In this document: positions 9,579-17,984 of the stretch, one piece after another
Numbering within the stretch: position 1 is the stretch's first letter
How the letters are laid out: each line of letters opens with the position of its first letter
From: Stentor roeselii
Lineage: Eukaryota > Ciliophora > Heterotrichea > Heterotrichida > Stentoridae
DNA: 64,000 nucleotides
NCBI GenBank assembly: GCA_006503475.1
Contig: RSEH01000002.1
Location: 124,001-188,000 of the forward strand
Reading direction: 5' to 3'
The notes under the pieces: model-generated
The model's database searches: none
Told to the model about the DNA's origin: nothing
Seen by the model: the letters and a program-made list of their open reading frames with translations, nothing else
Made by a program: the position numbers and the translations under genes

Positions 9579-10970
9579 ATGTTTTGGTTGTCTTTCCTGA
9601 TTCCTGTTATCAACTCGATGCAACAAGATGACGGGCTTCTTGAAGTTGATGACGTGAATTTCACTGAACAACTTGAAGGAAAAGAAGCTTTGGTCTTGTT
9701 CTACGACCCGCTGTGCCCAGGAAGTAACCCGGCATACCACGAGTACTACAAAACATTTAAAAACCTGGCAGTCCAAGGTAACTTCGTGATGGCAAAGTAC
9801 GACCTTTACTCCAACATTCACATCGCGACAGCTTTTCAGATCTACACAAGTCCATCTCTTCTTTACTACAAAGGAAACGATTCTTTTATTTACCCACGTG
9901 AAATAACTTCAAAGAACCTTGCCCTGCTCATTGAAAATATTCTTGACCCACAATTGAAAATCATAGAAAAAGAAAAAATCTCTGATTTTTTACGACCTGA
10001 AATTATTTCTTTTTTACTTTTCGATGATGTTGACTCAGCCCTTTCTAGAAAAATTGCAAGAAGTACTAAAATGAATCCACCAGTGAGCATCGCTCACTGC
10101 ACAAGTCAAGAAGCAGCGAAAAGCCTGGGACTGTCCTGGGGTCGTCTTCACGCCTTGAATCTCTATCACGGAATAAAAGACTCTTTGAAGGAAAACACAG
10201 TCGAAGCCATCCAAGACTTCATAAAAAAGCGTGACTTGCATAAAGTCCTTCCATTGTCCTCCGCTTATGACTTTGTAATCGATCAAGGCCTTCCAGCAAT
10301 TTACATCTTTCGAAACGAGTCAGAAGGTGAGTCAATTGCAAGAGTTTTAAATGAAACTATTGAAAATCTTCAAGATTTTCGAGTTGTTTTCGGAGATTTG
10401 AACTCTCATGTGATTTTTTCAAGGATACTTGGATTACCTGCAACAGAACAGCCTTGCATGATGCTTGTCGAGCCTGTGAAAAACAACCTGTTCAAATATG
10501 TGCCAAGTGAAAAGGAAATAACAAAAAAAAACATCTTGGCCTTGATTGAGAACTGGAAACAACGAAAAGCTCAGAGGTATCTGAAAAATGGTCCTCATGT
10601 TGAAGGCGAAATGAATGGAAATGAAATTCAAAAGTACCTCGAAAATACTGTCAGTGATACTTTGGTTCACTTTTTTGCCCCTTGGTGTGAACATTGCAAG
10701 AAACTCGACCTGGCTTTAGATAATTTCAAAAAAAACGTCACTGATGTCAAAGTCGTTAAAGTCAACGCGGAGGATAATGAAATCCCTGAACATGTCATCG
10801 ACGAGTACCCGGTCCTTAAGTTTTTCCAGCCAATGCTGAAAAAATGGACAGTTTTCAAGCATCTCAGAAAAGGCACTTCTGACTTGGAACTATGGGAAAG
10901 AATCGCAGCTTTTGTCAAAATGGCGAAAAAAGATAAAAGATCTCAAAAATCAACGAAAAGTGACTTATAA
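9579..10970 (+). CDS. Protein disulfide isomerase-like (thioredoxin-domain) ER protein
   Basis: 463 aa. N-terminal hydrophobic signal peptide (MFWLSFLIPVINS). The first thioredoxin-like domain (about 20-130) has CPGS where CxxC is expected, so it has lost one redox cysteine. Two domains without active sites follow, and a C-terminal thioredoxin domain (about 345-450) carries FFAPWCEHCKK, a canonical WCxHC site. The a-b-b'-a' order and length match the PDI family, which oxidises and rearranges disulfides of secretory proteins in the ER. The C-terminus is KSDL, reminiscent of a KDEL retrieval signal but not a perfect match. Confidence 0.88.
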   Translation: MFWLSFLIPVINSMQQDDGLLEVDDVNFTEQLEGKEALVLFYDPLCPGSNPAYHEYYKTFKNLAVQGNFVMAKYDLYSNIHIATAFQIYTSPSLLYYKGNDSFIYPREITSKNLALLIENILDPQLKIIEKEKISDFLRPEIISFLLFDDVDSALSRKIARSTKMNPPVSIAHCTSQEAAKSLGLSWGRLHALNLYHGIKDSLKENTVEAIQDFIKKRDLHKVLPLSSAYDFVIDQGLPAIYIFRNESEGESIARVLNETIENLQDFRVVFGDLNSHVIFSRILGLPATEQPCMMLVEPVKNNLFKYVPSEKEITKKNILALIENWKQRKAQRYLKNGPHVEGEMNGNEIQKYLENTVSDTLVHFFAPWCEHCKKLDLALDNFKKNVTDVKVVKVNAEDNEIPEHVIDEYPVLKFFQPMLKKWTVFKHLRKGTSDLELWERIAAFVKMAKKDKRSQKSTKSDL

Positions 10971-11028
10971 GATGCTAATTAAAGTCTAGAACCTTTCAAA
11001 AATCAATAAAGTTTTATTTCTACTATAA

Positions 11029-11367
11029 ATGGACCTCAACACAAGAGTAACCTTTACCTAGAAAGAAGCTTTACAGAAACATCTTGACTCTCTCGTCGAA
11101 AACAGCATCAAAAAGTCCTCTGGTTGGACAGAAGATGAAATAAGTGACTTGTCTGTTCATCTCCCTGAACGTGTTGTTGAATCACTTCACAAACAAGACT
11201 CGAATTTCAAGTACTGCGCAGTTTGCACTGTCACTAAAAAGTCTCAAAGCTCTTTGCATATCAACTCTGCTTGCATGTGGAATGCTTCTCGAGATGGTTT
11301 TCTTTCTACACAGGCGGAAAACCCGATTTTTTTCTGCATTGTGAACGTGTTCGCGATAGGTCTTTAG
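11029..11367 (+). CDS. Tctex-type (DYNLT) dynein light chain
   Basis: 107 aa after removal of the 15-nt intron 11047-11061. Starts MDLNTR; the ATG is in a CTATAAATG context. The C-terminal half matches Tctex-1 chains: YCAVCTVT, SLHINSACMWN and the ending FFCIVNVFAIGL, which is nearly the DYNLT1/3 end. These dimeric light chains bind the dynein intermediate chain in cytoplasmic and axonemal dyneins. Length agrees with the usual ~113 aa. Without splicing the frame stops after ten codons, so this gene is easily missed. Confidence 0.87.
11047..11061 (+). other. 15-nt spliceosomal intron
   Basis: gtaacctttacctag: GT...AG, A six bases from the 3' end, contains the in-frame TAG. Splicing joins MDLNTR to the Tctex core. 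Confidence 0.88.
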
Positions 11368-11382
11368 TTAATTTCTTATAAA

Positions 11383-12204
11383 ATGTACCTTTTTGGTTTG
11401 GTTTTCTTGATTTTCAATGTGAAGAGTAAACAAATGACTTTAGAAGGAGAACAGTTCTGCTCTTATAGGCCGAAATCGGAGTTTTTTAATCATAAGTCGG
11501 AAAAGTTGGAAATTGAGAAAGGGTATGAATGTGAAACTTGCTCTTCACAGGCTAGTTGTAAGACTGTTAAGGAGATTCCTTTGAAGGTGGTTAGTCCTGA
11601 AGATGCTCTTGTTGGAAGAATTCAGCCTGTTCAAGTCAGTGACTTTCACTTTGTGTTGGGGACGAGGACCAAACCTCCCTTTCCATCCAAATCCGAACTA
11701 GCCGTATTCGGAATGGGTTGTTTCCGTGGAGCAGAAGCAATATTTTGGAAGATAAAAGGCGTAATCAGCACTCATGTAGGATACGCAGGAGGATTCACTC
11801 CGAACCCTTTAGGAGAAGAAGTTTGTTCAGGTTTCACGGGCCATGCGGAAGTAGTGAGAATTGTTTTCGACCCTGAAGTCGTCACTTATCGGAAACTTTT
11901 AAAGGCCTTCTGGGAAGGACATGACCCTACTCAAGGAATGAGACAAGGAGTCGATGTTGGGACTTGGTATCGAAGCTTGGTCATGGTTTTTACACAGGAA
12001 CAAAAGGAAGCTGCTGTTGAAAGCAGGAACTTGTTTCAGAAGTTGCTGTTTAAGGCTGGGTTAGATGAGATTACTACGGAAATTAGACCTGCGAATGAAT
12101 TTTATTATGCTGATGACTCTGATCAACAGTATTTAGCGAAAAATCCGGAAGGGGTATGTGAACTTGGAGGGACTGGAGTGGAGTTACCTGATTCTTATGA
12201 GTAG
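11383..12204 (+). CDS. msrA: Secreted peptide methionine sulfoxide reductase A
   Basis: 273 aa. A hydrophobic N-terminus (MYLFGLVFLIFNVKS) looks like a signal peptide. About 85 residues with a Cys cluster (CETCSSQASC) precede the MsrA domain. The domain carries GMGCFRG with catalytic Cys113 (usual GCFWG, here Arg for Trp), HVGYAGG, GHAEVV and the C-terminal YYADDSDQQYL stretch. MsrA reduces methionine-S-sulfoxide in proteins using thioredoxin-type donors. Secretory targeting is unusual for MsrA and fits the nearby PDI-like gene, though that link is only inference. The start ATG is 16 bases after the stop of the DYNLT gene, context CTTATAAAATG. Confidence 0.88.
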   Translation: MYLFGLVFLIFNVKSKQMTLEGEQFCSYRPKSEFFNHKSEKLEIEKGYECETCSSQASCKTVKEIPLKVVSPEDALVGRIQPVQVSDFHFVLGTRTKPPFPSKSELAVFGMGCFRGAEAIFWKIKGVISTHVGYAGGFTPNPLGEEVCSGFTGHAEVVRIVFDPEVVTYRKLLKAFWEGHDPTQGMRQGVDVGTWYRSLVMVFTQEQKEAAVESRNLFQKLLFKAGLDEITTEIRPANEFYYADDSDQQYLAKNPEGVCELGGTGVELPDSYE

Positions 12205-12313
12205 GTTAGGTTATTGTATTTTGGGGAACTTTTGGATGGTTTTATGGTTTATATTTGAATTATGGATCGAGATTGAATTAATTGTTAAAGAATTTATATT
12301 TAATACCAAACTC

Positions 12314-13231
12314 ATGGAAAATAATCATTTCAACTCACAAGACTGGCCAACAAAATATGAAGGCTTAATTTCTACTGTAGGAATAACCTACCCAGAACAA
12401 GACTTCATCAAATTAGTTTCCTGTCACAGGCAAAGACTTGTAACTTACCGATTCAATCACGAGAACCCAAAGGCCATTATCTTCATGTTTCACGGAATGC
12501 ACATGTCCAGCAGCGATTTTTCCCATCTAAGTCAAATTCTATTCCAAGAAGGATTCACAGTCGCTGCTTTCGACCAAGAAGGTCACGGCAAGAGTGAAGG
12601 TGAAAAAGGGACAATATCAAGTTTGGAAGACCTAGGAAAAGACTCTAGAGCCTTTATTCGAAAAACGAAAGACTTATACAGAGAAAACCTTCCAGCTTTC
12701 ATAATCGGGCTAAGCATGGGAGGTGCATTGGCTGTGATGACTTGTTTAGACGAGCCTGGCTTGGTGAATGGAATAATTTTACTAGGAGCGTCTTTAGGAG
12801 TTGATCCTAATTTCGAGCCTTTGCTGCAAAAAGTTGTCCGTTGTTTTAATTCTTGTTGTTGTAGCAGGATGAGAATCAAGGCTATTGACCAGTCTTTAGT
12901 ATCTCGGCACCCTCATTATCAGGGATACTTTCATGATCACCCGGAATTTTTTCATGGAAAATTAAATGTTCGCACTGCTGTCGCGATGTTGAATGGATTT
13001 TCTAGACTTCAAACAAGACTTAGTGATTTTGATGCTCCTTTCATTCTTTTTCATGGAGAGGCGGATAAATTGGCTAGTGTGGATCAAGCTAAGAATTTTT
13101 TCAAGATTTGCAAGTCTTCGGATAAAACGATTAATATTTACCCTGATATGTTTCATGTTGTTACTCATGAACCTGAATACCCTGAAATTCAAAGAAAGAT
13201 CTTGGACTGGCTTAATGCTAGAATTATTTAA
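12314..13231 (+). CDS. Alpha/beta hydrolase, monoglyceride lipase-like
   Basis: 305 aa. Oxyanion-site HGMHMSS near residue 62, FDQEGHGKSEG near 88, nucleophile elbow GLSMGG near 133, then an FHGEADKLAS aspartate segment and a late histidine in DMFHVVTHEPE. These form the Ser-Asp-His triad of serine hydrolases closest to monoacylglycerol lipase. Expected reaction: release of fatty acid from monoglycerides or related esters; the real substrate is unknown. The ATG at 12314 (MENNHF) is chosen because the longer frame would overlap the end of msrA and adds only low-complexity sequence. Confidence 0.85.
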   Translation: MENNHFNSQDWPTKYEGLISTVGITYPEQDFIKLVSCHRQRLVTYRFNHENPKAIIFMFHGMHMSSSDFSHLSQILFQEGFTVAAFDQEGHGKSEGEKGTISSLEDLGKDSRAFIRKTKDLYRENLPAFIIGLSMGGALAVMTCLDEPGLVNGIILLGASLGVDPNFEPLLQKVVRCFNSCCCSRMRIKAIDQSLVSRHPHYQGYFHDHPEFFHGKLNVRTAVAMLNGFSRLQTRLSDFDAPFILFHGEADKLASVDQAKNFFKICKSSDKTINIYPDMFHVVTHEPEYPEIQRKILDWLNARII

Positions 13232-13252
13232 TCCATTACTTCTAATTCATAA

Positions 13253-14440
13253 ATGGAAAACCAGTCGATATTAATATTTCTGAACAGCGACATCAAAAAA
13301 AATTTCCGTTTCCATTACTCTGGATTACTTACTCTTCAAGACCTTCAATCAAAATGCATAGAAAAATTCAAGCTTTCCGAAAACATTAAAGTAACATTAT
13401 ACGACTCTTCAGGAGATCAGATATCTGAAGATGACATAGAATGCTTATCACAAACTGAAATCTTTTTTTGTAGCAAAGGGGAAGAATTTTCATATAAAAC
13501 CTTAAAAGCTGTTTATAAAAAGATAAAAACTTTAGGAAAAGGAGGTTTTGGCACTGTAAAGCTCTATAAAAATCGTATAACAAAAAAACTTGTGGCTATC
13601 AAATTGATACAAATCAAGAGTCTTATCAAGTCCGACTCAGTTACACGAACATTCAAAGAACTTCAACTACTAAAAGACTTGAAACATTCAAACATTATAA
13701 AATTTTTCGACGTATTTTCAAGTGAAGGAAATTTTTGCTTTGTGATGGAATTTTGCGAAGGAGGTGAAATAAAAAAACAAGTCCAAGAAAACAACGGGTT
13801 AAATGATGATGAAGCCGCTCGTATCGGACTTCAAATCGCAGAGGCTGTTCGATTTTGTCACAGTCAAAACGTGGTGCATCGTGACCTGAAACCTGAAAAT
13901 GTCCTGTTCCGAGATAAAAACAAAAGAGAAGTCGTTATTGTTGACTTTGGAATTGCCGGAATATGTCAGCAGGGGAAAGTTCTTGATAACTCAACTGCTG
14001 GAAGTTTGAATTATCTTGCTCCTGAAGTCGTTACTGGGAAAGACTTGGCTGCTAGGCCTGAACTTGACATTTGGAGTTTGGGATGTCTTTTGTTTTTCAT
14101 GGTTCATAATGAAAAACCTTTCGCTGGACGGTCTCGAACTGAGGTATTAAGAAATATCATCGCTGGGAAGTTTTCGCCTGTCAAGAAAAAGGTCTGGAGG
14201 CCAGTAATAGAAGGTTGTCTTCAATGCGAACCCGTAAAACGTTGGAAAATAATGCAAATCATTGCTTATTTAGAAATGATTGTAAACCACGAGGTAGGTG
14301 AAGAGGTAAAAAAAGTCACAAAATCCGTGTCTTTAAGAGTTGTGAAGACTCCTGAGCCTTTCGTTAAGCTACCTGTAATAAAAGCGAACCGAGGAAACAG
14401 TCGTCCTCGAAAACGAACCTGGGGAAAAGATGCGAAGTAG
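13253..14440 (+). CDS. Ser/Thr protein kinase with N-terminal ubiquitin-like/PB1-like domain
   Basis: 395 aa. Residues 1-80 look like a small beta-grasp (PB1 or ubiquitin-like) module (SILIFLNSD ... KVTLYDSSGDQISEDDIECL). The kinase domain follows at about 88-345 with all key residues: GKGGFG 95-100, VAIK Lys117, HRDLKPEN with Asp211, DFG 231-233, APE 256-258. It therefore looks active. The C-terminus is basic and short. The group is probably CAMK or a ciliate-specific set; I cannot assign it further. The start is ATTCATAAATG. The stop lies eight bases from the end of the convergent gene at 14449. Confidence 0.87.
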   Translation: MENQSILIFLNSDIKKNFRFHYSGLLTLQDLQSKCIEKFKLSENIKVTLYDSSGDQISEDDIECLSQTEIFFCSKGEEFSYKTLKAVYKKIKTLGKGGFGTVKLYKNRITKKLVAIKLIQIKSLIKSDSVTRTFKELQLLKDLKHSNIIKFFDVFSSEGNFCFVMEFCEGGEIKKQVQENNGLNDDEAARIGLQIAEAVRFCHSQNVVHRDLKPENVLFRDKNKREVVIVDFGIAGICQQGKVLDNSTAGSLNYLAPEVVTGKDLAARPELDIWSLGCLLFFMVHNEKPFAGRSRTEVLRNIIAGKFSPVKKKVWRPVIEGCLQCEPVKRWKIMQIIAYLEMIVNHEVGEEVKKVTKSVSLRVVKTPEPFVKLPVIKANRGNSRPRKRTWGKDAK

Positions 14441-14448
14441 TAAAGAAG

Positions 14449-16077
14449 CTACTTTTTAGTTATTAGTCCTAATATGTTCTTGAGCTCGAAGGTAGCTGCT
14501 TCATTGGTTTTCATAGATTTCTGCAGCATTGGACTAGAACTATCAATCATCTTCCCAACACGACCTTGCTGCATTTTTTCAATTTCCTCTAAAGTTCTAG
14601 CTTTTCCTTTATCTTTATCGTCAACCCTTTCAAATTTCCCTCTTTTTTCTTGTTTATTTCTTTTATCATATTTCGAATTTTCCACAATTTTTTCAAATTT
14701 TTCACTAATCTCATTTTTTTCAGCATTTTCTACAAAATGACTGGATTTTTCAATCTTTCCAAATTTTTCTTCTTTCTCAACTTTTTCATCGAAGCCTTTT
14801 TGCTCAACAAGTGAATTTTCCAAAAGTTCAATTTTTTCCATTTTTTCATTTTTTCCAACATTTCCAATTTTTTCTTCTTTTCCTCTATCCTCAATTTTTT
14901 TGATACCAACCTGTGCACTTTCCAGATCATCCAAAGAGATGACATCAGGTGGTAGTTGTTTAGAATCATAAAGGCTAAAAACAGAGTCACTAATAACAGC
15001 AGGAGCCTCATCTTCAATTTCTTCCTTTTCAAACTGGCAGCATTCATTGAAAATATTCATCGGTACAAAAAAGTTCGGAGTTCCAATTGAAATCTCAAGG
15101 TCAGAAGGAAAACAATCACGAATAGTCCAAGCAAACATCTCCAAAGTGCTGAAAGGTCCTTGCACGTTGCGGTCCAGGTCTTTATAAAACCAAATTTTCT
15201 CAAAAGGTTTAGAACCATGAGTGAAAGTCATGCTATTCTTCCCATAAGGCACCCCATAGTCCATGAGAATCTGAATAAAAGGATTGCGTATCGCTTGGTG
15301 ATATCTCAGCAAGTTAATATCAAATACAGGAGATGCTAGCTTCTGTTGTTTTCCAGCTTCTGAAGCCTTCGGCACCGAAGGGGCTGATTGATTTAAAACG
15401 CGAGAGACCTGAGGAGGGGCTTCTGAAGGTTTTATCAAAGGTAATACTTGTTCTGGTTTTTCTTCTTTGACAGGTTTTTTTATTTCTTGCTGGATTGAAC
15501 CGAAGACGAAGTCTTCGTCGACGGGGTCGTCCCATTCAGGTTCAGCGTATTCGTCTTCAACGACTTCTTTTTTTAGTTTTTCTTCTACTTTCAGGTCGAT
15601 TTTACTGAACATGTCTTCCAGGTCTTTATCTTTGTACTCTTCAAGGGCGAGGTTCTTTACATGCTTACTTGTCAGAATCACTTTGAAGTCCTTGTTTGGC
15701 TCTTCTTTGTTAAAGACTTTTTCGTTGTCTTCTAAGGAACTTGCGGTCTTTGATATTGTCTCTTTTGGCTCTTCTTCTTCGTACCACTCGGGCATCTGCT
15801 CCACTCGTTTTTCTCTCCCCAGATGTTTTCGGCTGTTAACCTCTTCGCCAAGCGAATGAGAAAAGGGAAAAATTGCAGTCAGCAAAGGCGGAGATGGGTG
15901 GATGAGGACATAATCACTAAGCTCTGACGACGACACAAAACAAGGGCTTTTCAAGTTTTTATAGTTCCTTAAAATCAACTCTCGAGAGTACCTCAGCTGT
16001 GCTGAGTTCCCAGCAGCTTTGTTTCGCCATTCCTGCCTAGCAAATTGAGAAGGTGCTTTACGTGTGCGATTGTCCAT
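14449..16077 (-). CDS. GYF-domain protein, GIGYF-like translational regulator
   Basis: 542 aa. Residues 30-36 read YSRELIL, an eIF4E/4EHP-binding type motif in the position it holds in GIGYF1/2. A GYF domain spans about 294-345 (WFYKDLDRNVQGPF at 296, then M-x-AW and F-x-S-DLEIS). GYF domains bind proline-rich peptides; GIGYF proteins bridge the cap-binding repressor 4EHP to mRNA silencing and decay factors. The remainder is charged, Glu/Lys-rich and likely disordered. It lies next to the EDC4-like decapping gene on the same strand, 57 bases away. Confidence 0.82.
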   Translation of the reverse strand: MDNRTRKAPSQFARQEWRNKAAGNSAQLRYSRELILRNYKNLKSPCFVSSSELSDYVLIHPSPPLLTAIFPFSHSLGEEVNSRKHLGREKRVEQMPEWYEEEEPKETISKTASSLEDNEKVFNKEEPNKDFKVILTSKHVKNLALEEYKDKDLEDMFSKIDLKVEEKLKKEVVEDEYAEPEWDDPVDEDFVFGSIQQEIKKPVKEEKPEQVLPLIKPSEAPPQVSRVLNQSAPSVPKASEAGKQQKLASPVFDINLLRYHQAIRNPFIQILMDYGVPYGKNSMTFTHGSKPFEKIWFYKDLDRNVQGPFSTLEMFAWTIRDCFPSDLEISIGTPNFFVPMNIFNECCQFEKEEIEDEAPAVISDSVFSLYDSKQLPPDVISLDDLESAQVGIKKIEDRGKEEKIGNVGKNEKMEKIELLENSLVEQKGFDEKVEKEEKFGKIEKSSHFVENAEKNEISEKFEKIVENSKYDKRNKQEKRGKFERVDDKDKGKARTLEEIEKMQQGRVGKMIDSSSPMLQKSMKTNEAATFELKNILGLITKK

Positions 16078-16134
16078 TTGTATAATGGTGTGAAAAAGGT
16101 AAAAACATTGGATATGAAAGAAGACTAGAAAAAA

Positions 16135-17937
16135 TTAACTCATTTTAAAACCTTCTTCAAGTTTTTTCGAACAAATTCTTGCGAGCGAGGTAAGCGACGG
16201 GTATTTAAACGACTCTTCAACAATCCTGGAAAAGGAACTCTGTATGTCCGAGCATTGAATTCCATTGACCAGTTCTTCTAACCATTGAAAAATATCTGGA
16301 AAAGATTTACTTTCATGAATATTGTTCAAAATTTTGCTGAAAAGTAAAAAAGCTGTTTTTTGAGAAATACTTTTCGAGTCAATCAACGCTTTTGGCTGAA
16401 GAACTTGCAGGACTCCATAAAGCACAAAAAAGTCTTTTTCTTGTAAAGCTCTAGAAATTGCATTTTCGTATTTTTTTTTATGTAAAAGTCCATCAAGTTC
16501 AGCTTTTAAGGCAAATAATCCGTTGTTTTCATCAATTTTTTCTTGATTATCATTGTTTTCAATGCACCTGATGTCGAAGTCGTTCAAGACTTTACTTTTG
16601 CGAGAAGTGGTTTTTTTTATCTGCTCTTCAAAAGACATGAAGTTGATGACGACGGATTTTAAATGAACTGCAAGTTTTTTTGATCTTTCTTCTTCACGCG
16701 TGTTTCGCTCTAGCTTGAACTTGAGACGGTCTTGGAAGAAAAAGGAAAACTTGTTGAGGAGTTCTTTTAAGTCGGTTTCCAGTTGAGTTGTTAATGTTGT
16801 TAGCACTTCTGACTTGAAGGAATCGATTAGGTTTGAGTATACGGAACTTGTTAGGTTTAGGATGTTCTCCTCGCTGTGCTTGTCTAAAGAGTATTGAACT
16901 GATTTTTGAACGTTTTCGCTTGTTTGCATCATTTGCATCGCCTTTTCTAGCTTTTTTAAACTTTCTTCGAATCGCTTGCTTAGGTTTTCGATTACTTGAT
17001 TCACACCGTCGCGGGAAAAGGTTAGGATTTCGTTGCTTGGGTTTAAAGTTTTCTCGAAAGTTAGAGGGTATATGTAAACTTTATTGTTGTGTCGGGCTGC
17101 CAGATCAAGTCCTTTCGAATTACTTTTCGGAATAAGTTCCAACTCAAGCTGTGTATCAATAAACCCGATCTCATACTTAAGTCCTTCATACTTATACACT
17201 TTAAATATAGACAAAGGAACAACAGTAGCAGATCGACTAAGATGATCAGTAAACAACAGCACACCAGAAGTACTTTCAAACTTAATAACCTGTTTCCTAA
17301 CAATAAACGACTTAAATTTTTCCGAAATGCTGTAAAACTTGACATAAGAAACAGTCTGAACACAGAAAATATCAGAGTCAATACTTCTAAGCGACCCGAC
17401 CTCATTAGGGTCAAACCGATCAAAAGTAACAGACACTCCTTTCAATCTAACAACTTTAACTTCTCCAGCATTTGTAAAAACAATCAAAAGTCCATTATCC
17501 CCAACGACCTGTTCAAAATAAACAACTCCACTGACAGGAATTTTAATCAAGCTAGACTCATTTTCTAAAACCGTGACTTTTTCCACAAGTCCATCAGTCC
17601 TTACCATAAAAAACGAATTTTCATCATCTTGAACCCATCGAAAATGCTCGATACTGTAAAATCCATCAAATTTGATTAAAGTAGCTTTTCCAATCAAATC
17701 AACAATGAGTAGATTTTTACTGCCAGTGGCGACAGCGATCCAACTTCCACCAGGCTGTAAACGGATGCCTTTGATGACGTCGCCAATTTCGATGATGTTC
17801 CATGAGTCCTGAGTGACATTGTTGATATACACAAGACTATTCACTTCAGTTAAGCAGGTGAGGCGACTGTTGCAAGCAATGAAGAAATCAGGGGAATTGA
17901 CTATTTCAGAGAAAACATAAGGTTCAGCAACTTCCAT
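16135..17937 (-). CDS. EDC4/Varicose-like decapping scaffold
   Basis: 600 aa. The N-terminal ~300 residues are beta-rich and WD40-like (IAVATGSKNLLIVD; FRWVQDDENSFFMVRTDG). A helical/coiled region follows (about 315-470). The C-terminal ~130 residues match the alpha-helical end of EDC4: YENAISRALQEKDFFVLYG, then a conserved block ending KTAFLLFSKIL. EDC4 scaffolds the Dcp1-Dcp2 decapping complex in P-bodies. At 600 aa it is much shorter than animal EDC4 (~1400), consistent with a reduced linker. Start context CCCTGTAAATGG. Confidence 0.75.
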   Translation of the reverse strand: MEVAEPYVFSEIVNSPDFFIACNSRLTCLTEVNSLVYINNVTQDSWNIIEIGDVIKGIRLQPGGSWIAVATGSKNLLIVDLIGKATLIKFDGFYSIEHFRWVQDDENSFFMVRTDGLVEKVTVLENESSLIKIPVSGVVYFEQVVGDNGLLIVFTNAGEVKVVRLKGVSVTFDRFDPNEVGSLRSIDSDIFCVQTVSYVKFYSISEKFKSFIVRKQVIKFESTSGVLLFTDHLSRSATVVPLSIFKVYKYEGLKYEIGFIDTQLELELIPKSNSKGLDLAARHNNKVYIYPLTFEKTLNPSNEILTFSRDGVNQVIENLSKRFEESLKKLEKAMQMMQTSENVQKSVQYSLDKHSEENILNLTSSVYSNLIDSFKSEVLTTLTTQLETDLKELLNKFSFFFQDRLKFKLERNTREEERSKKLAVHLKSVVINFMSFEEQIKKTTSRKSKVLNDFDIRCIENNDNQEKIDENNGLFALKAELDGLLHKKKYENAISRALQEKDFFVLYGVLQVLQPKALIDSKSISQKTAFLLFSKILNNIHESKSFPDIFQWLEELVNGIQCSDIQSSFSRIVEESFKYPSLTSLARICSKKLEEGFKMS

Positions 17938-17984
17938 TTACAGGGTGTTAAAAATCTGAGATTAAATGACCCTTTATTATTAAA

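Noticed and set aside
12158-12313. Longer start for the lipase-like hydrolase
   Set aside because: Would overlap the msrA end and adds non-conserved hydrophobic sequence; 12314 gives a family-like N-terminus.
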